Part shown: in pieces, positions 8,790 to 16,790 of the stretch
How positions within the stretch are numbered: position 1 is the stretch's first letter
Layout: every line of letters begins with the position of its first letter
Position numbers and translations under genes: made by a program
NCBI GenBank assembly: GCA_003427395.1
Contig: BFEA01000357.1
Span: 1,297,357-1,319,640 of the forward strand
Direction: 5' to 3'
DNA length: 22,284 nt
From: Chara braunii
Taxonomy: Eukaryota; Streptophyta; Charophyceae; Charales; Characeae
The notes under the pieces: model-generated
Seen by the model: the letters and a program-made list of their open reading frames with translations, nothing else
What the model was told of the DNA's origin: nothing
Database searches by the model: none

Positions 8790-9614
8790 ATGTCCAAACA
8801 AGTGGTAGGCAGGGGTGCGAGAAAGTGCGTGTGTAGAGGGTCTTCGCCTCTCCGGAAGGGAGAAGGCATATATATCTCATCTGGGAGTGAGAGCGAGGAG
8901 GAAAGGGCAAGTGTGGGAGAAGGGGGCAAAGCGGATATGGGAAACAAGGCTTAGGCCTCTGACAAGGAAGAAGCCGAAAGTTCCGAGCAGCGTGAGTCTT
9001 GGCATGGGGAAAGCGAGGGGAGACAGGACATGTGCGATAGAAGTGGGGATAGGGAAGAAAGAAGGGAAAACCTGCATGAAGAGCGGAGCGGCCACGGTAG
9101 TTGTGAGTGGAGGTATCCAGATTTTGAAGAGGGCTATGAAAGGGGGACAGAGATTTCATATAGCTACGATCCAAAGAACTTGACGGGTGGGTATAGCCCC
9201 ATATGGACGAAAGAAGAGGGGGATGAGGAGGAGAAAGTACAGGAGGTCATAGAAATCAGCAGTGGCGATGAGAGGGATGAAATCTCGAGGCCTAGAGAAG
9301 AGAGGTGGCCCCCGATACACCAGTCGCGCGAAGAGGTCTTCAGATGGGAGGATGAATTTGGACCAACGCCCAGCCATTGGTTTCAACAATGGCTCAGTGT
9401 GATAAAACATGAGTGGATTATCAAGACCCAGAAACTCGCGAAGGCAGGGATGGTGGTTATACCTTTGGATTTCTACAATGAGATGGAGTTACGAGAGATT
9501 GCAAGGAGGAGGAGAGAAATCATGGTCTCCGGCTTGGGGGTTAAAGAGCCAATAGAAAGACAGGACGAGCAAGAGAACGAGCGAGTTGAGGCACATGACA
9601 GCAATAGGGATTAG
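8790..9614 (+). pseudogene. Element 1 third ORF: acidic protein with twin SIM-like motifs, one internal stop
   Basis: No known family is recognised. A frame starting at ATG 8790 (M-S-K-Q-V-V) runs to TAG at 9612-9614, 274 codons, with a single in-frame stop, TAG at 8952-8954. Being otherwise open, it looks like a real gene with one nonsense change. It holds a basic, Cys-containing start, then I-Y-I-S-S-G-S-E-S-E-E-E at 8868-8903. Past the stop it has a Glu/Ser/Arg-rich region and a second, similar motif V-I-E-I-S-S-G-D-E-R-D-E at 9246-9281. An aromatic segment W-F-Q-Q-W-L near 9378 and an Arg-rich helix (9483-9530) follow. Position after integrase suggests an accessory retrotransposon protein. 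A C-terminal Gag-like or regulatory role is possible; nothing decides it. Confidence 0.6.
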
Positions 9615-10307
9615 ATGTTCTTGAGTGCTGGACAAGAAATTGTGATTTCTTTTTCTTGCAATTATGGGATGACTGGGTTTGTATAGTATGAGGAAGCTTG
9701 TGAGGAATGTGGGATAAAAATGACTAGCTAAGACTGAGTCACAATGGGTTAGAAGATAGCATTTTGGGGCTACTTTCTGGATGAGCTACTTTCGAAAGTG
9801 TGTAGACAAGACAATGGCACGGGGCATGGGATGAGACTGGTTGGGAACGGTGTATTGTGAACTTTGGATGGAATAAGGATTGTGCCTTTGAGAAGAAAAA
9901 CTGTGCGTACAGAGTGACGAGCAAAGCAAGACGGGAATGTTGGTCAAGCACAAGAGAGGTTAGTGAACCTGTGGGTTAAGAGGCGTGAAGAATATTCCTT
10001 CCCTAGGAGCCTAATCCAACTCAGTCATAAAAATGAGTCTGAAAATAGCCAAGATCTTAATGATAAGAAAGAGTTAAAATAGAGGGGGCGCCCCTATCTT
10101 TTGCTATGGTTGAACGACTGGGTGGGCTAGTGCTGCTTGGGGTCGCGAGCCCCAACTCGAGTTCTAGACGCTAAGTCGGATGTATGCATGGATAGCAAAT
10201 TGCTTTGAAAATGGATGAGGGGAACCGCACGCGAAAAACTGAAAAGAGATGGCCACCTTCTAACCTCCGAAACAGAAATGGGATCCGTGTCCTCGAGGCC
10301 CACCCCC
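9615..10307. other. Non-coding stretch after the third ORF
   Basis: About 690 bases without a credible reading frame. The only structure I note is a GC-rich 10-bp palindrome, GGGGCGCCCC, at 10085-10094. If element 1 extends this far, this would be 3' untranslated sequence. Confidence 0.4.
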
Positions 10308-10560
10308 TCGGGCGCTAACATTGAGAATGGAATAGAATGACCTTTACCAGGCTGTTCGACTTGAGAATGAGAGGGAACGACCCTAACCAGGCTGTTCAAC
10401 TTGAGAATGAAAAAGAATTACCCTAACCAAGTTGTTCTTCTTGAAAATGGAAAGGAATGGCGCTAACCAGGCTGTTCGACTTGAGAATGGAAAGGAATGG
10501 TCCTAACCAGGCTGATCGATTTGAGAATGGAAAAGAATGACCCTAACCAGGTTGTTCGGA
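10308..10560. repeat. 40-bp tandem repeat, six units
   Basis: Exact 40-bp period. ACCAG or ACCAA recurs at 10346, 10386, 10426, 10466, 10506 and 10546. Each unit reads TTGAGAATGGAAAGGAATGG, then a short CCTAACCAGGCTGTTCGAC-like tail. Loose relatives of TTGAGAATG continue to about 11000, so the array probably decays outward. Immediately after it, 10560-10584 can form a hairpin (AAATG.CCCTTG against CAAGGG.CATTT). Confidence 0.92.
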
Positions 10561-10584
10561 AATGGCCCTTGACAAGGGTCATTT

Positions 10585-11877
10585 CTTTTGAAATAGGCAC
10601 TGCGGTCCCCTGCATAATTGATTAAGAAAGGTTGATTGAGAATGAGCTGGAATGAGCAATGAGAGATGAAAAAGGTCGGTGGGTCGGTCATTGACATAGC
10701 CATGAAGATGGATGAAAGAGAATGTTGCCTTGGAAAAGAGAAGGGCAGGGTAAAGAAGGTTGAGCCTTAAGTCAAGAAGGGCATAGACCGTTGGGATGGT
10801 CATAAGGAATGCATATTGGGGAACGTGAAAGTTGAGGATTGAAGGTAGGCCTGCGGGTCGGCCCTTGAAAGATGGCTATTGAGAAAGCGACCGCTTGAGC
10901 GGCCACAAGGGGTGGCCTTGTTGATGAGAGGCTGTCGGACCAGCCATGAGAATCAGTCATGAGAATCAGCCTTGGAAATAACATTGGATTGAGTGTTTGA
11001 GAATTGGATACTGCATGGATAGTCAGGGGACCCTAGGCAATTTGATGAAAGGTCGTCGAGCCAACCATGGAAATGGCAAGAGATTGAGTTTTTCGTTTTT
11101 TCTAGTCTCATGTCTCAACATAATGGGGATAGCGATGCATGCATCGCGACCCCAGGACCTCTACCCGTCAAGGGAAAAGTCTCAGCGCAACCTATTCCTC
11201 ATAAGACAACGAGCTCTAGTCGGGGAGTTTGAACGGCGCCTCATGTTGAGAACCTAAACGTCAAGGGCATGGAGCCAAACGGGCGAGAGAGCCATTTTTT
11301 TTCCTAAGTCTCATTTTTTTATCCCCAACCACACGCCATGTCGTAGAGGGGGGGCGCGGCCGTTTGGAATGGACCAAGGCTACTCACATTAAGTTGAGTG
11401 GCACTGTCCTGAGGGAGGGGTCAGGCGTGGTACCGGGTGGAAGCCGCAACCACCACAGAGCGAGTGACACCACCCTGCCGGATCATTACAACCGTTCCTG
11501 GACTAACCGCGAGGTCTTCGTAACTGCACTCGCAGATAATAGAGAGCCCCAACTCTCTTGAAAGGAAGGGGTCGGGTCCAAGAAAACACCACTCGGGAAG
11601 AACGATTCGCGAGAAAGTCTTTACGGCAAGACGGGGTCCTGGGAGGTTTGGACTCGACCTACCTGTCGGATGTGAGGTGGTACCTCAACAATGACGTCTG
11701 TCTCGTAACGACAAAAGGTCGGACTAAATAGAAGGATGAGGTGTTACCTACCGAGGAAGGACTGATCGCGCTTCCTTCTAGGAGCAGGTGGGCCGTTGTT
11801 CTTGACTCAATTGTTGGGCCAAGGTCTGCGTACCCTCTGAGTGCGAACCAGTCGTGCGATAGGGACATCACATTTTT
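10585..11877. other. Non-coding stretch with degenerate repeats and a 16-bp palindrome
   Basis: No coding sequence is supported here; open frames are short, without domains, and overlap on both strands. Scattered GAGAAT/GAATGAG words link its left part to the 40-bp array. A perfect 16-bp palindrome, GCGATGCATGCATCGC, lies at 11132-11147. Confidence 0.45.
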
Positions 11878-11890
11878 AGTGGGGGGAAGG
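11878..11890 (+). promoter_or_regulatory. Candidate polypurine tract before a possible 3' LTR
   Basis: A T-run (11873-11877) is followed by AGTGGGGGGAAGG and then TGTG. T-rich then G-rich purine followed by TG is the usual look of the plus-strand primer site next to the 3' LTR of Ty3/gypsy elements. The orientation matches element 1. No 5' LTR copy is in the window to compare with, so the LTR start near 11891 is inference only. Confidence 0.35.
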
Positions 11891-11934
11891 TGTGTCATCT
11901 ACCAATGAGAAGGCGTGCAAACGATAAGGATACC

Positions 11935-12250
11935 ATGTCCAGAAGAGAAATGCAAGTATAATTGACTTTGCGCAGGCTTGAGAAAAAAAAGGTCTGGCAA
12001 GATGTCCAGAAGATAAATGTATGGGTAATTNNNNNNNNNNNNNNNNNNNNNNNNNNNNNNNNNNNNNNNNNNNNNNNNNNNNNNNNNNNNNNNNNNNNNN
12101 NNNNNCCAGAAGATAAATGTATGGGTAATTGACTTTGCGCAGGCTTGAGAAAAAGCCTGGCAAGGTGTCCAGAAGAGAAATGCAAGTATAATTGACTTTG
12201 AGGAATTGACTGTGGCATGAAAGGTCTGGCAAGATGTCCAGAAGAAATAT
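11935..12250. repeat. About 67-bp tandem repeat interrupted by the gap
   Basis: The landmark TCCAGAAG appears at 11938, 12005, about 12105 (its first base masked by the gap), 12168 and 12237. Visible spacings are 63-69 bp. Each unit carries AAATG.A.G..TAATTGACTT, then GCGCAGGCTTGAG, then GTCTGGCAAGATG. The array contains a run of Ns, so its true copy number is unknown. Confidence 0.85.
12031..12105. other. Assembly gap of 75 Ns
   Basis: Seventy-five consecutive undetermined bases within the about 67-bp tandem array. The 25 bases before the gap (12006-12030) are identical to the 25 bases after it (12106-12130), as expected when an assembler cannot resolve a tandem repeat. Confidence 1.
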
Positions 12251-12590
12251 GCTTGGGGGAATGGACTGGGTAACGTGCATGTAAAATTGATTAAGCTTGA
12301 GTATAAGAGAGGGTGACATGCATGTGAAACTGGCAAGACTAGAAGAAAAGGCGGCCAGAATGACCCGGAGGAAATACGTGTGAATTGGGTTGGGCTTGAG
12401 AGTGAGAAAAGGGTGACGAGTGGCATGGATTGCACAGGCCAAAGAGCCAAGTAGAAGAGGCATTAAGGGTGACGGAAGTCGGAGAAGGGGCCTGGTTGGC
12501 AAGGGATGGAAGGAGAATCAACCAAAGGGCGCTTGGGATGGCAAGGTTCGGGGGAGAAGCAGGAATAGTGAAAGGAGGAAAGTTGAACAG
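12251..12590. other. Non-coding stretch, nothing recognised
   Basis: Purine-rich on the plus strand. Partial copies of TGCATGTGAAA/TGCATGTAAAA and GAGTATAAGAGAGGGTGAC-like phrases suggest old tandem repetition. I support no gene. Confidence 0.4.
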
Positions 12591-12593
12591 GGG

Positions 12594-12702
12594 TTTGATG
12601 TACTACGGGTGATGAACGAGACGAAAAGGGTTTGATGTACTACGGGTGATGAATGAGACGAATGGGGTCGGATGTTCTAAGAGTGATGAATGAGACATGA
12701 GA
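12594..12702. repeat. 37-bp tandem repeat, three units
   Basis: Units begin at 12594, 12631 and 12668. The first two share TTTGATGTACTACGGGTGATG and then GAA.GAGACGAA; the third is diverged (GATGTTCTAAGAGTGATG, then AATGAGAC). Confidence 0.9.
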
Positions 12703-13479
12703 AGCCTGAAGGACAAAGAAAGTCTGATCCTATACACCTCTCCCCGCTCCAATGACGAAAGCTAGAAAAAACCCGAGAAAGGAACAAGAAAAGACAAAAC
12801 AGACACTGACAAGCTAACCACCTGTGACATTCCATCCTCCCCTCCCGTCCATACTTCCAAAACCCACTGACAAGAGATTGGTGCACGATGAGGACATCGC
12901 GAATGAGTGGGGGCAATGGGTCGGGACTGGTGGGTCCCGAATAACTTCTCATCACTCGAGATACTCAATATAGACAAATTGTGCACGAAAGAGAAATCTG
13001 GAGAAAGGAAGAAAGAGAGAGGAAAGACAAAGGGTTAGGCCACAGGAGAAAGTGAGGTCTGGGGTGAGAACCACAGGAGAAGAAAACCAGCGACGGCAAG
13101 AGAATAAGCGCAAGAACAGGGGCACATAGAACATAGCATGAGGCCGGGAGGGCCGTTGGAACTCAACAAGACTAAGGCCAAAGGGCCCTTGGACCAGCAA
13201 ACGCGGTGCGGCAACGACAAAGGAATGAGGAAGTCGAGAGATGGACGACCCGGAGGCCGCGGGAAGTTAGAGAATGAGAGGCCAATATGGGGGTCATCTA
13301 CGGGAGCCTCGGGGTGGAGGTCCGCGACCAAAGGAACCGGCGCGCACAAGGCGCGAGAAAAGACAAGGGAGAGGGGTCACCGTGGGGCGGAAAATGCCCA
13401 AGGAACGTATGACACCTTGGGGAAAGGCGCCCCAGGCCACGTAAGACTAAAGATAATAGCACTCGGGGCAAAATGTGTC
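12703..13479. other. Non-coding stretch before the 26-bp repeats
   Basis: Open frames exist on both strands (for example 13138-13500 plus and 13035-13349 minus), but they overlap, lack domains and have compositions set by purine bias. I see no gene. A near-palindrome around AAGGGCCCTT lies at about 13179-13188. Confidence 0.4.
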
Positions 13480-13482
13480 AAG

Positions 13483-13575
13483 GACCACCGGTGGGACTAA
13501 GTACCGGGGGCAACCGGCGGGACCAAGTGTCGGGGACCGCCGGTGGGACTAAGTGTCAGGGACCACCGACAAGAC
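13483..13575. repeat. 26-bp tandem repeat, about four units
   Basis: CCGG or CCGA landmarks recur at 13488, 13514, 13540 and 13566, 26 bp apart. The unit is close to GGGACCACCGGTGGGACTAAGTGTC; the half ACCACCGGTGGG is itself self-complementary. Relatives of this phrase (GTCGGGGACC, GCCGGCGGGAC) reappear near 14740-14805, at the start of the second copy of the 1.25-kb duplication. Confidence 0.85.
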
Positions 13576-13652
13576 GAATGGCGGGGACATGTGAAAGTCC
13601 CAAGAAGAAACGGTGACACCGAATGAGGGAAAGTAATAAAGGCAAGGTGCAC

Positions 13653-13674
13653 CGTCAAGATCGACATCTTGACG
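13653..13674. repeat. Perfect 9-bp inverted repeat, 4-nt loop
   Basis: CGTCAAGAT and ATCTTGACG are separated by CGAC. Its diverged partner at 14906-14928 keeps a 10-bp stem with one mismatch and a 3-nt loop. Confidence 0.85.
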
Positions 13675-13936
13675 ACGAAGAATATTTGCACCACTAGTGC
13701 AAGCACTAGCGGTAGCAAACGGGAAGGCCAAAAGGAAAATAAAAAGTAAAGAAACTTGAAGTAAGAGGCATGGGAGCAATCCGAAAAATCTCGGATCAGC
13801 CTCCCTCAAGTAAATGAAGTCAAAAGAGACCCCATGTGAAAAATAGGTCTCCGGGAGAAAATCAGAGTAGGAGGGGCCACTGTGGGAGAAAAATAGGAGT
13901 AAAAGAAAGTTCTCATGGGCATGAGAAGAACATTAT

Positions 13937-13962
13937 TGCAGTCCGAGATATAACGGACTGCA
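13937..13962. repeat. Inverted repeat TGCAGTCCG, 8-nt loop, first copy
   Basis: TGCAGTCCG and CGGACTGCA are separated by AGATATAA. The same stem occurs at 14511-14536 with a different 8-nt loop, AGAAAGAA. Confidence 0.9.
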
Positions 13963-14134
13963 CCTTGGGCATAGGAAGGGTCAAAACTAAGAGGAAGGGG
14001 CTAGAAAAGGGCCTTAACGGTCACCTAACACTTGGCATGCTAGAAAAAAAAAAGAGAAAAAAAAAAAAGTAGGAGAATAAGACAAAAAGAGTGAGAGGGA
14101 GTGAGTGAGTTGGCCGTCAGTAGGGATTGTCACA

Positions 14135-14158
14135 AGTAGGGACTGGCAGGTCCCTACT
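14135..14158. repeat. Inverted repeat AGTAGGGAC, 6-nt loop
   Basis: AGTAGGGAC and GTCCCTACT are separated by TGGCAG. A decayed relative lies near 15388-15411, within copy 2 of the 1.25-kb duplication. Confidence 0.9.
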
Positions 14159-14298
14159 GTTCAAGAAAGGAGGAAAAAGAAAAGGAAAGAAAAGAGAAAA
14201 GAAAAGAAAAGAGAAAAAGGCCTTAACGATAAAAAACGGTCACTTGGGGAGATACATCCGTGACGAGATTCATTTTGGAATATGGTGGTTACAATGGA

Positions 14299-14344
14299 CT
14301 TTGATTTCTTTGATTTTTGCAGAGAAAATCAAAGGAAATCAAGG
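14299..14344. repeat. Long near-perfect hairpin, about 19-bp stem
   Basis: The left arm 14299-14317 (CTTTGATTTCTTTGATTTT) pairs with the right arm 14325-14344, with one mismatch and one bulged base, around a loop of about 7 nt. It is the longest inverted repeat I noticed in the window. Confidence 0.85.
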
Positions 14345-14510
14345 CCCCATGCAACTGAAATAAAACGGATTACATGGAGGAGGAGAAACACATGTTTTAG
14401 GTACATCCAAAGCCAATATTGAGTCCGAATGCACCTAGAAATGTAACGCTTCATTTTCTTTTAGCATGGGGCAAGTTGTGGGGTTGTTGGACTAGGAAAA
14501 TAGCAATGAC

Positions 14511-14536
14511 TGCAGTCCGAGAAAGAACGGACTGCA
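14511..14536. repeat. Inverted repeat TGCAGTCCG, 8-nt loop, second copy
   Basis: The stem is identical to that at 13937-13962. Only the loop differs (AGAAAGAA in place of AGATATAA). Confidence 0.9.
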
Positions 14537-14892
14537 TGAAGGTGCCTAGGCTAAGGGAAAATGAGCCACGACAAGCTCGAAAGGCTAGAAAGGAGCAATT
14601 TCGGCATGAGGCAAGTGGGGACGATAAACGACAATCGTGAGATGAGATCTCACGACCTAGAAAAATTGGCACGCATGTAGAGATGATGTGACCACCGAGG
14701 GCAAGGGGGTCCCAAAAATAGAAATGGGACACCGTCCGGAATGTTGTCGGGGACCAAGTGAGTCAAAATAATAAAAGTCGGAAAACTCGACACGCGCCGG
14801 CGGGACAAGAAAATGAAACTAGTATGGAGGAAAGTGGCTAGGACTTGGGATGTCCCAAGGAAAGCATGGGCTAACACAAGAAATAACGTTGC

Positions 14893-15418
14893 AAGCAAAT
14901 GACACCGTCGAGATCAAAGATCTAGACGATGGAAAATATTAACACCACTAGTGAGAGCAAGTGGGAGAGCCATGAGAGATAAAAAAAAGAAATAATGGTC
15001 TTGCGAGGGCTGCCCAGCACTCCGAGATATCTCGGACTAGCTAAGCATGAGAATATGGAGCCTCAAGAGGCTCAACGTGAGAAAAAGGCTGTCCTTGGAA
15101 AATCGGAGCAAAAGGGGCCCAAAATTGGACAAACGGAGGCAAAATGGAGCCTCCTAGGAGTATGGGGAGGCCATTGTTGACGTTCAAGATAAAACGGCCA
15201 AGTGCCAGCCATGAACCTGGCCTTGAATGAGGCCCTAAGGCCTAAGAAGAGGGTGCACAACAGTTTGATACTTGTCACAATTGAAATAAAAGAAAAAAAA
15301 GAAAAAAAAATGAGAGAAAAAGTAGGGAGAATGAGACAAAAAGGGAGAAAAAAGTGGAGGAGAGTGTGCCGGCCTATTGAGACCTGCACAGTAGGAACTC
15401 GCAGGTCCCAACTGAATT
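14893..15418. repeat. Degenerate direct repeat of about 1.25-kb period, copy 2
   Basis: This is the second copy of the segment at 13640-14165, with the same landmarks in the same order and offsets of 1242-1253 bp. Its hairpins are partly decayed: 14906-14928 has one mismatch, and the GGTCCC element near 15388-15411 has several. Another is better kept than its partner: 15021-15036 is a perfect palindrome. Confidence 0.7.
15021..15036. repeat. Perfect 16-bp palindrome
   Basis: TCCGAGATATCTCGGA is its own reverse complement. Its family members are at 13779-13796 (ATCCGA...TCGGAT), 13937 and 14511. Confidence 0.9.
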
Positions 15419-16435
15419 GTGACCTCATCCCTCCTAGAATGAGGGAGGGGCAATCCGGATTGCAGAGATATGACCCTTGGGGCTATATCTCAATAAAATC
15501 TGAATTAAAAAGAAGAAAATGAGAGAAAATGCAAAAGTGAAATGACCGGTTTTCTTTTGGACCATGGATCTGAGATCAGATCTCATGGTGGAGAGAAACT
15601 AGTTGTTTTTTGTGGGCCAGCTCAAAACAGCTAGCTCCGGAATTAGGTGGCAGCCCAAAATGGAAAGAAACAAAAGAGGGAAATTGACAAAACTGTGAGA
15701 GCCAGATGTACCAAAAATTGAAAAAGTGGACTTAGGGGCACAAAATTGAAGCAAGGGCTACTCGGGGGTGACACGGAATATTATTGGATTTCGATCTCCG
15801 CCAGATCCAAGACTGAAAATGTGCCGCTGCATGAAAAAATATCTCGGCCTACCCAAAATGGGGTACAAACTGAAAAAATCGAGAAAAAGGTCCACTAGAC
15901 TTTTTTTTTCTCAAGTAAAGTTGCCCCTTGGGCATTAGGACCCAAGGGGGCGGCATTTTTTAGGTGAAAAGGAGACCGAAGTAGGCCAAAAGGCAATCCG
16001 AGTTGGTACCAACCACTCAGACTACATATACTTGGTCAAAAAAGAGGCCCGGGTACCTCCGGAAGAGCCTAGTAGTAGAATTTTGCTTTGGGGGTATCTC
16101 GGTTCACCTCAAGGCACATGGGGAGGCCCATGGGCTGGCCGGACTGTTGGTTTCAGCCTACATAAGCTGGGGATTCAGTCTGCCACTTTCACAATTGCAC
16201 GAGGAGTGCCCATGCTGCCCAAGTGAGCTCATAGGAGCACTATTTCACTTGGAGAGAGGAGAGAGGAACCCATGCCAGTTTAGGAGCTTGGTGGAGGCAA
16301 TGAGCTAGGGAGAGAAGCTTTAGAGACTAGTGGTAGTGAGGCTGGCCCTAGGGAGGTGATCCGCCATAGCCCCCTAGATGTGAGGAAGAGAGAGAGGCTA
16401 GAGGGAGTCTCATTTGCCCTCCTAGAGGGGAGGAC
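15419..16435. other. Non-coding stretch with further palindromes
   Basis: No gene is supported. Palindromes include CAATCCGGATTG at 15451-15462, GAGATAT...ATATCTC at 15465-15491, TGAGATC-A-GATCTCA at 15571-15585, and GTTGGTACCAAC at 16002-16013. A strong hairpin at 15923-15951 is listed separately. A frame at 16003-16308 has no recognisable domain. Confidence 0.5.
15923..15951. repeat. GC-rich hairpin followed by a T run
   Basis: GCCCCTTGGG pairs with CCCAAGGGGGC (one extra G) around the 8-nt loop CATTAGGA. A TTTTTT run follows 5 nt later. It looks like a factor-independent terminator, but in a nuclear genome that reading has no standing. The structure is certain; its role is not. Confidence 0.7.
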
Positions 16436-16595
16436 TTTATAGCTATGGTGACCGGAGCTTGTGGTAACTTGGGAAAGAGTGGGAGAGGAAGGAGAGAGGT
16501 TTGAAGAAGAAGGAACTCATAGCCAAGAAGGTGTTTTGTGCAAGGAGGAAGAAGCCTCATCAAGATTGAGACTTCATCTCCGAGACATTAACAAG
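16436..16595 (+). promoter_or_regulatory. Possible promoter and leader with a splice-donor-like site
   Basis: TTTATAGCTA near 16436 resembles a TATA box. About 150 bases downstream, ATTAACAAG is followed by GTGAGC (from 16595), a good match to a plant splice donor. The (CTT)n tract begins just beyond. If this lies near the end of an LTR, it would fit a transcription start and a leader intron. There is no experimental or comparative support within the window. Confidence 0.2.
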
Positions 16596-16614
16596 GTGAG
16601 CGGAAGGAACAGGA

Positions 16615-16790
16615 TGCTTCTTCTTCTTCTTCTTCTTCTTCTTCTTCTTCTTCTTTTTTTTCTTCTTCTTTCCCTTCTTCTTCTTCTTTTTCTCCTTCTT
16701 CCTTCTCCTCTTCTTCTTCTTTTTCTTCTTCTTTTTTTTTTTTTTTTTTCTTCTTCTTCTTCTTCTTTCTCTTCTTCATTTTCTTCCTCC
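16615..16790. repeat. (CTT)n / (GAA)n microsatellite, right copy
   Basis: About 175 bases of almost pure pyrimidine (CTT, TTTTC and CTCC variants, with a T run of nearly 20 bases near 16731-16749). Its right end matches the first 60 bases of the window and leads into the same TATTGGGCTACTCAAACTC. Confidence 0.97.

Larger units (their letters stand above)
13640..14165. repeat. Degenerate direct repeat of about 1.25-kb period, copy 1
   Basis: Landmarks in order also appear about 1.25 kb further on. The hairpin at 13653 matches that at 14906. AATATT then CACCACTAGTG at about 13681-13698 matches about 14935-14952. The TCCGA...TCGGA element at 13779 matches 15021. The A-rich run at 14042 matches about 15290. 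The GTAGGGACTGGCAGGTCCC element at 14137 matches about 15390. Divergence is high, so this is an old duplication. It holds several short open frames, none convincing. Confidence 0.7.

Noticed and set aside
8274-9183. Minus- and plus-strand frames around the third ORF (8274-8801, 8465-8947, 8788-9174, 8815-9183)
   Set aside because: Pro/Phe/Ser-rich products come from purine bias of the plus strand. The frame 8790-9614 is longer and has repeated motifs.
11876-12521. Minus-strand frames across the N gap
   Set aside because: They are translated tandem repeats joined through undetermined bases.
15923-15960. Bacterial-type terminator
   Set aside because: The hairpin and T run are real, but the surroundings are those of a nuclear plant-like genome.
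9615-16600. tRNA or rRNA genes in the long non-coding region
   Set aside because: I saw hairpins but no cloverleaf with conserved tRNA box sequences and no rRNA-like stretch.
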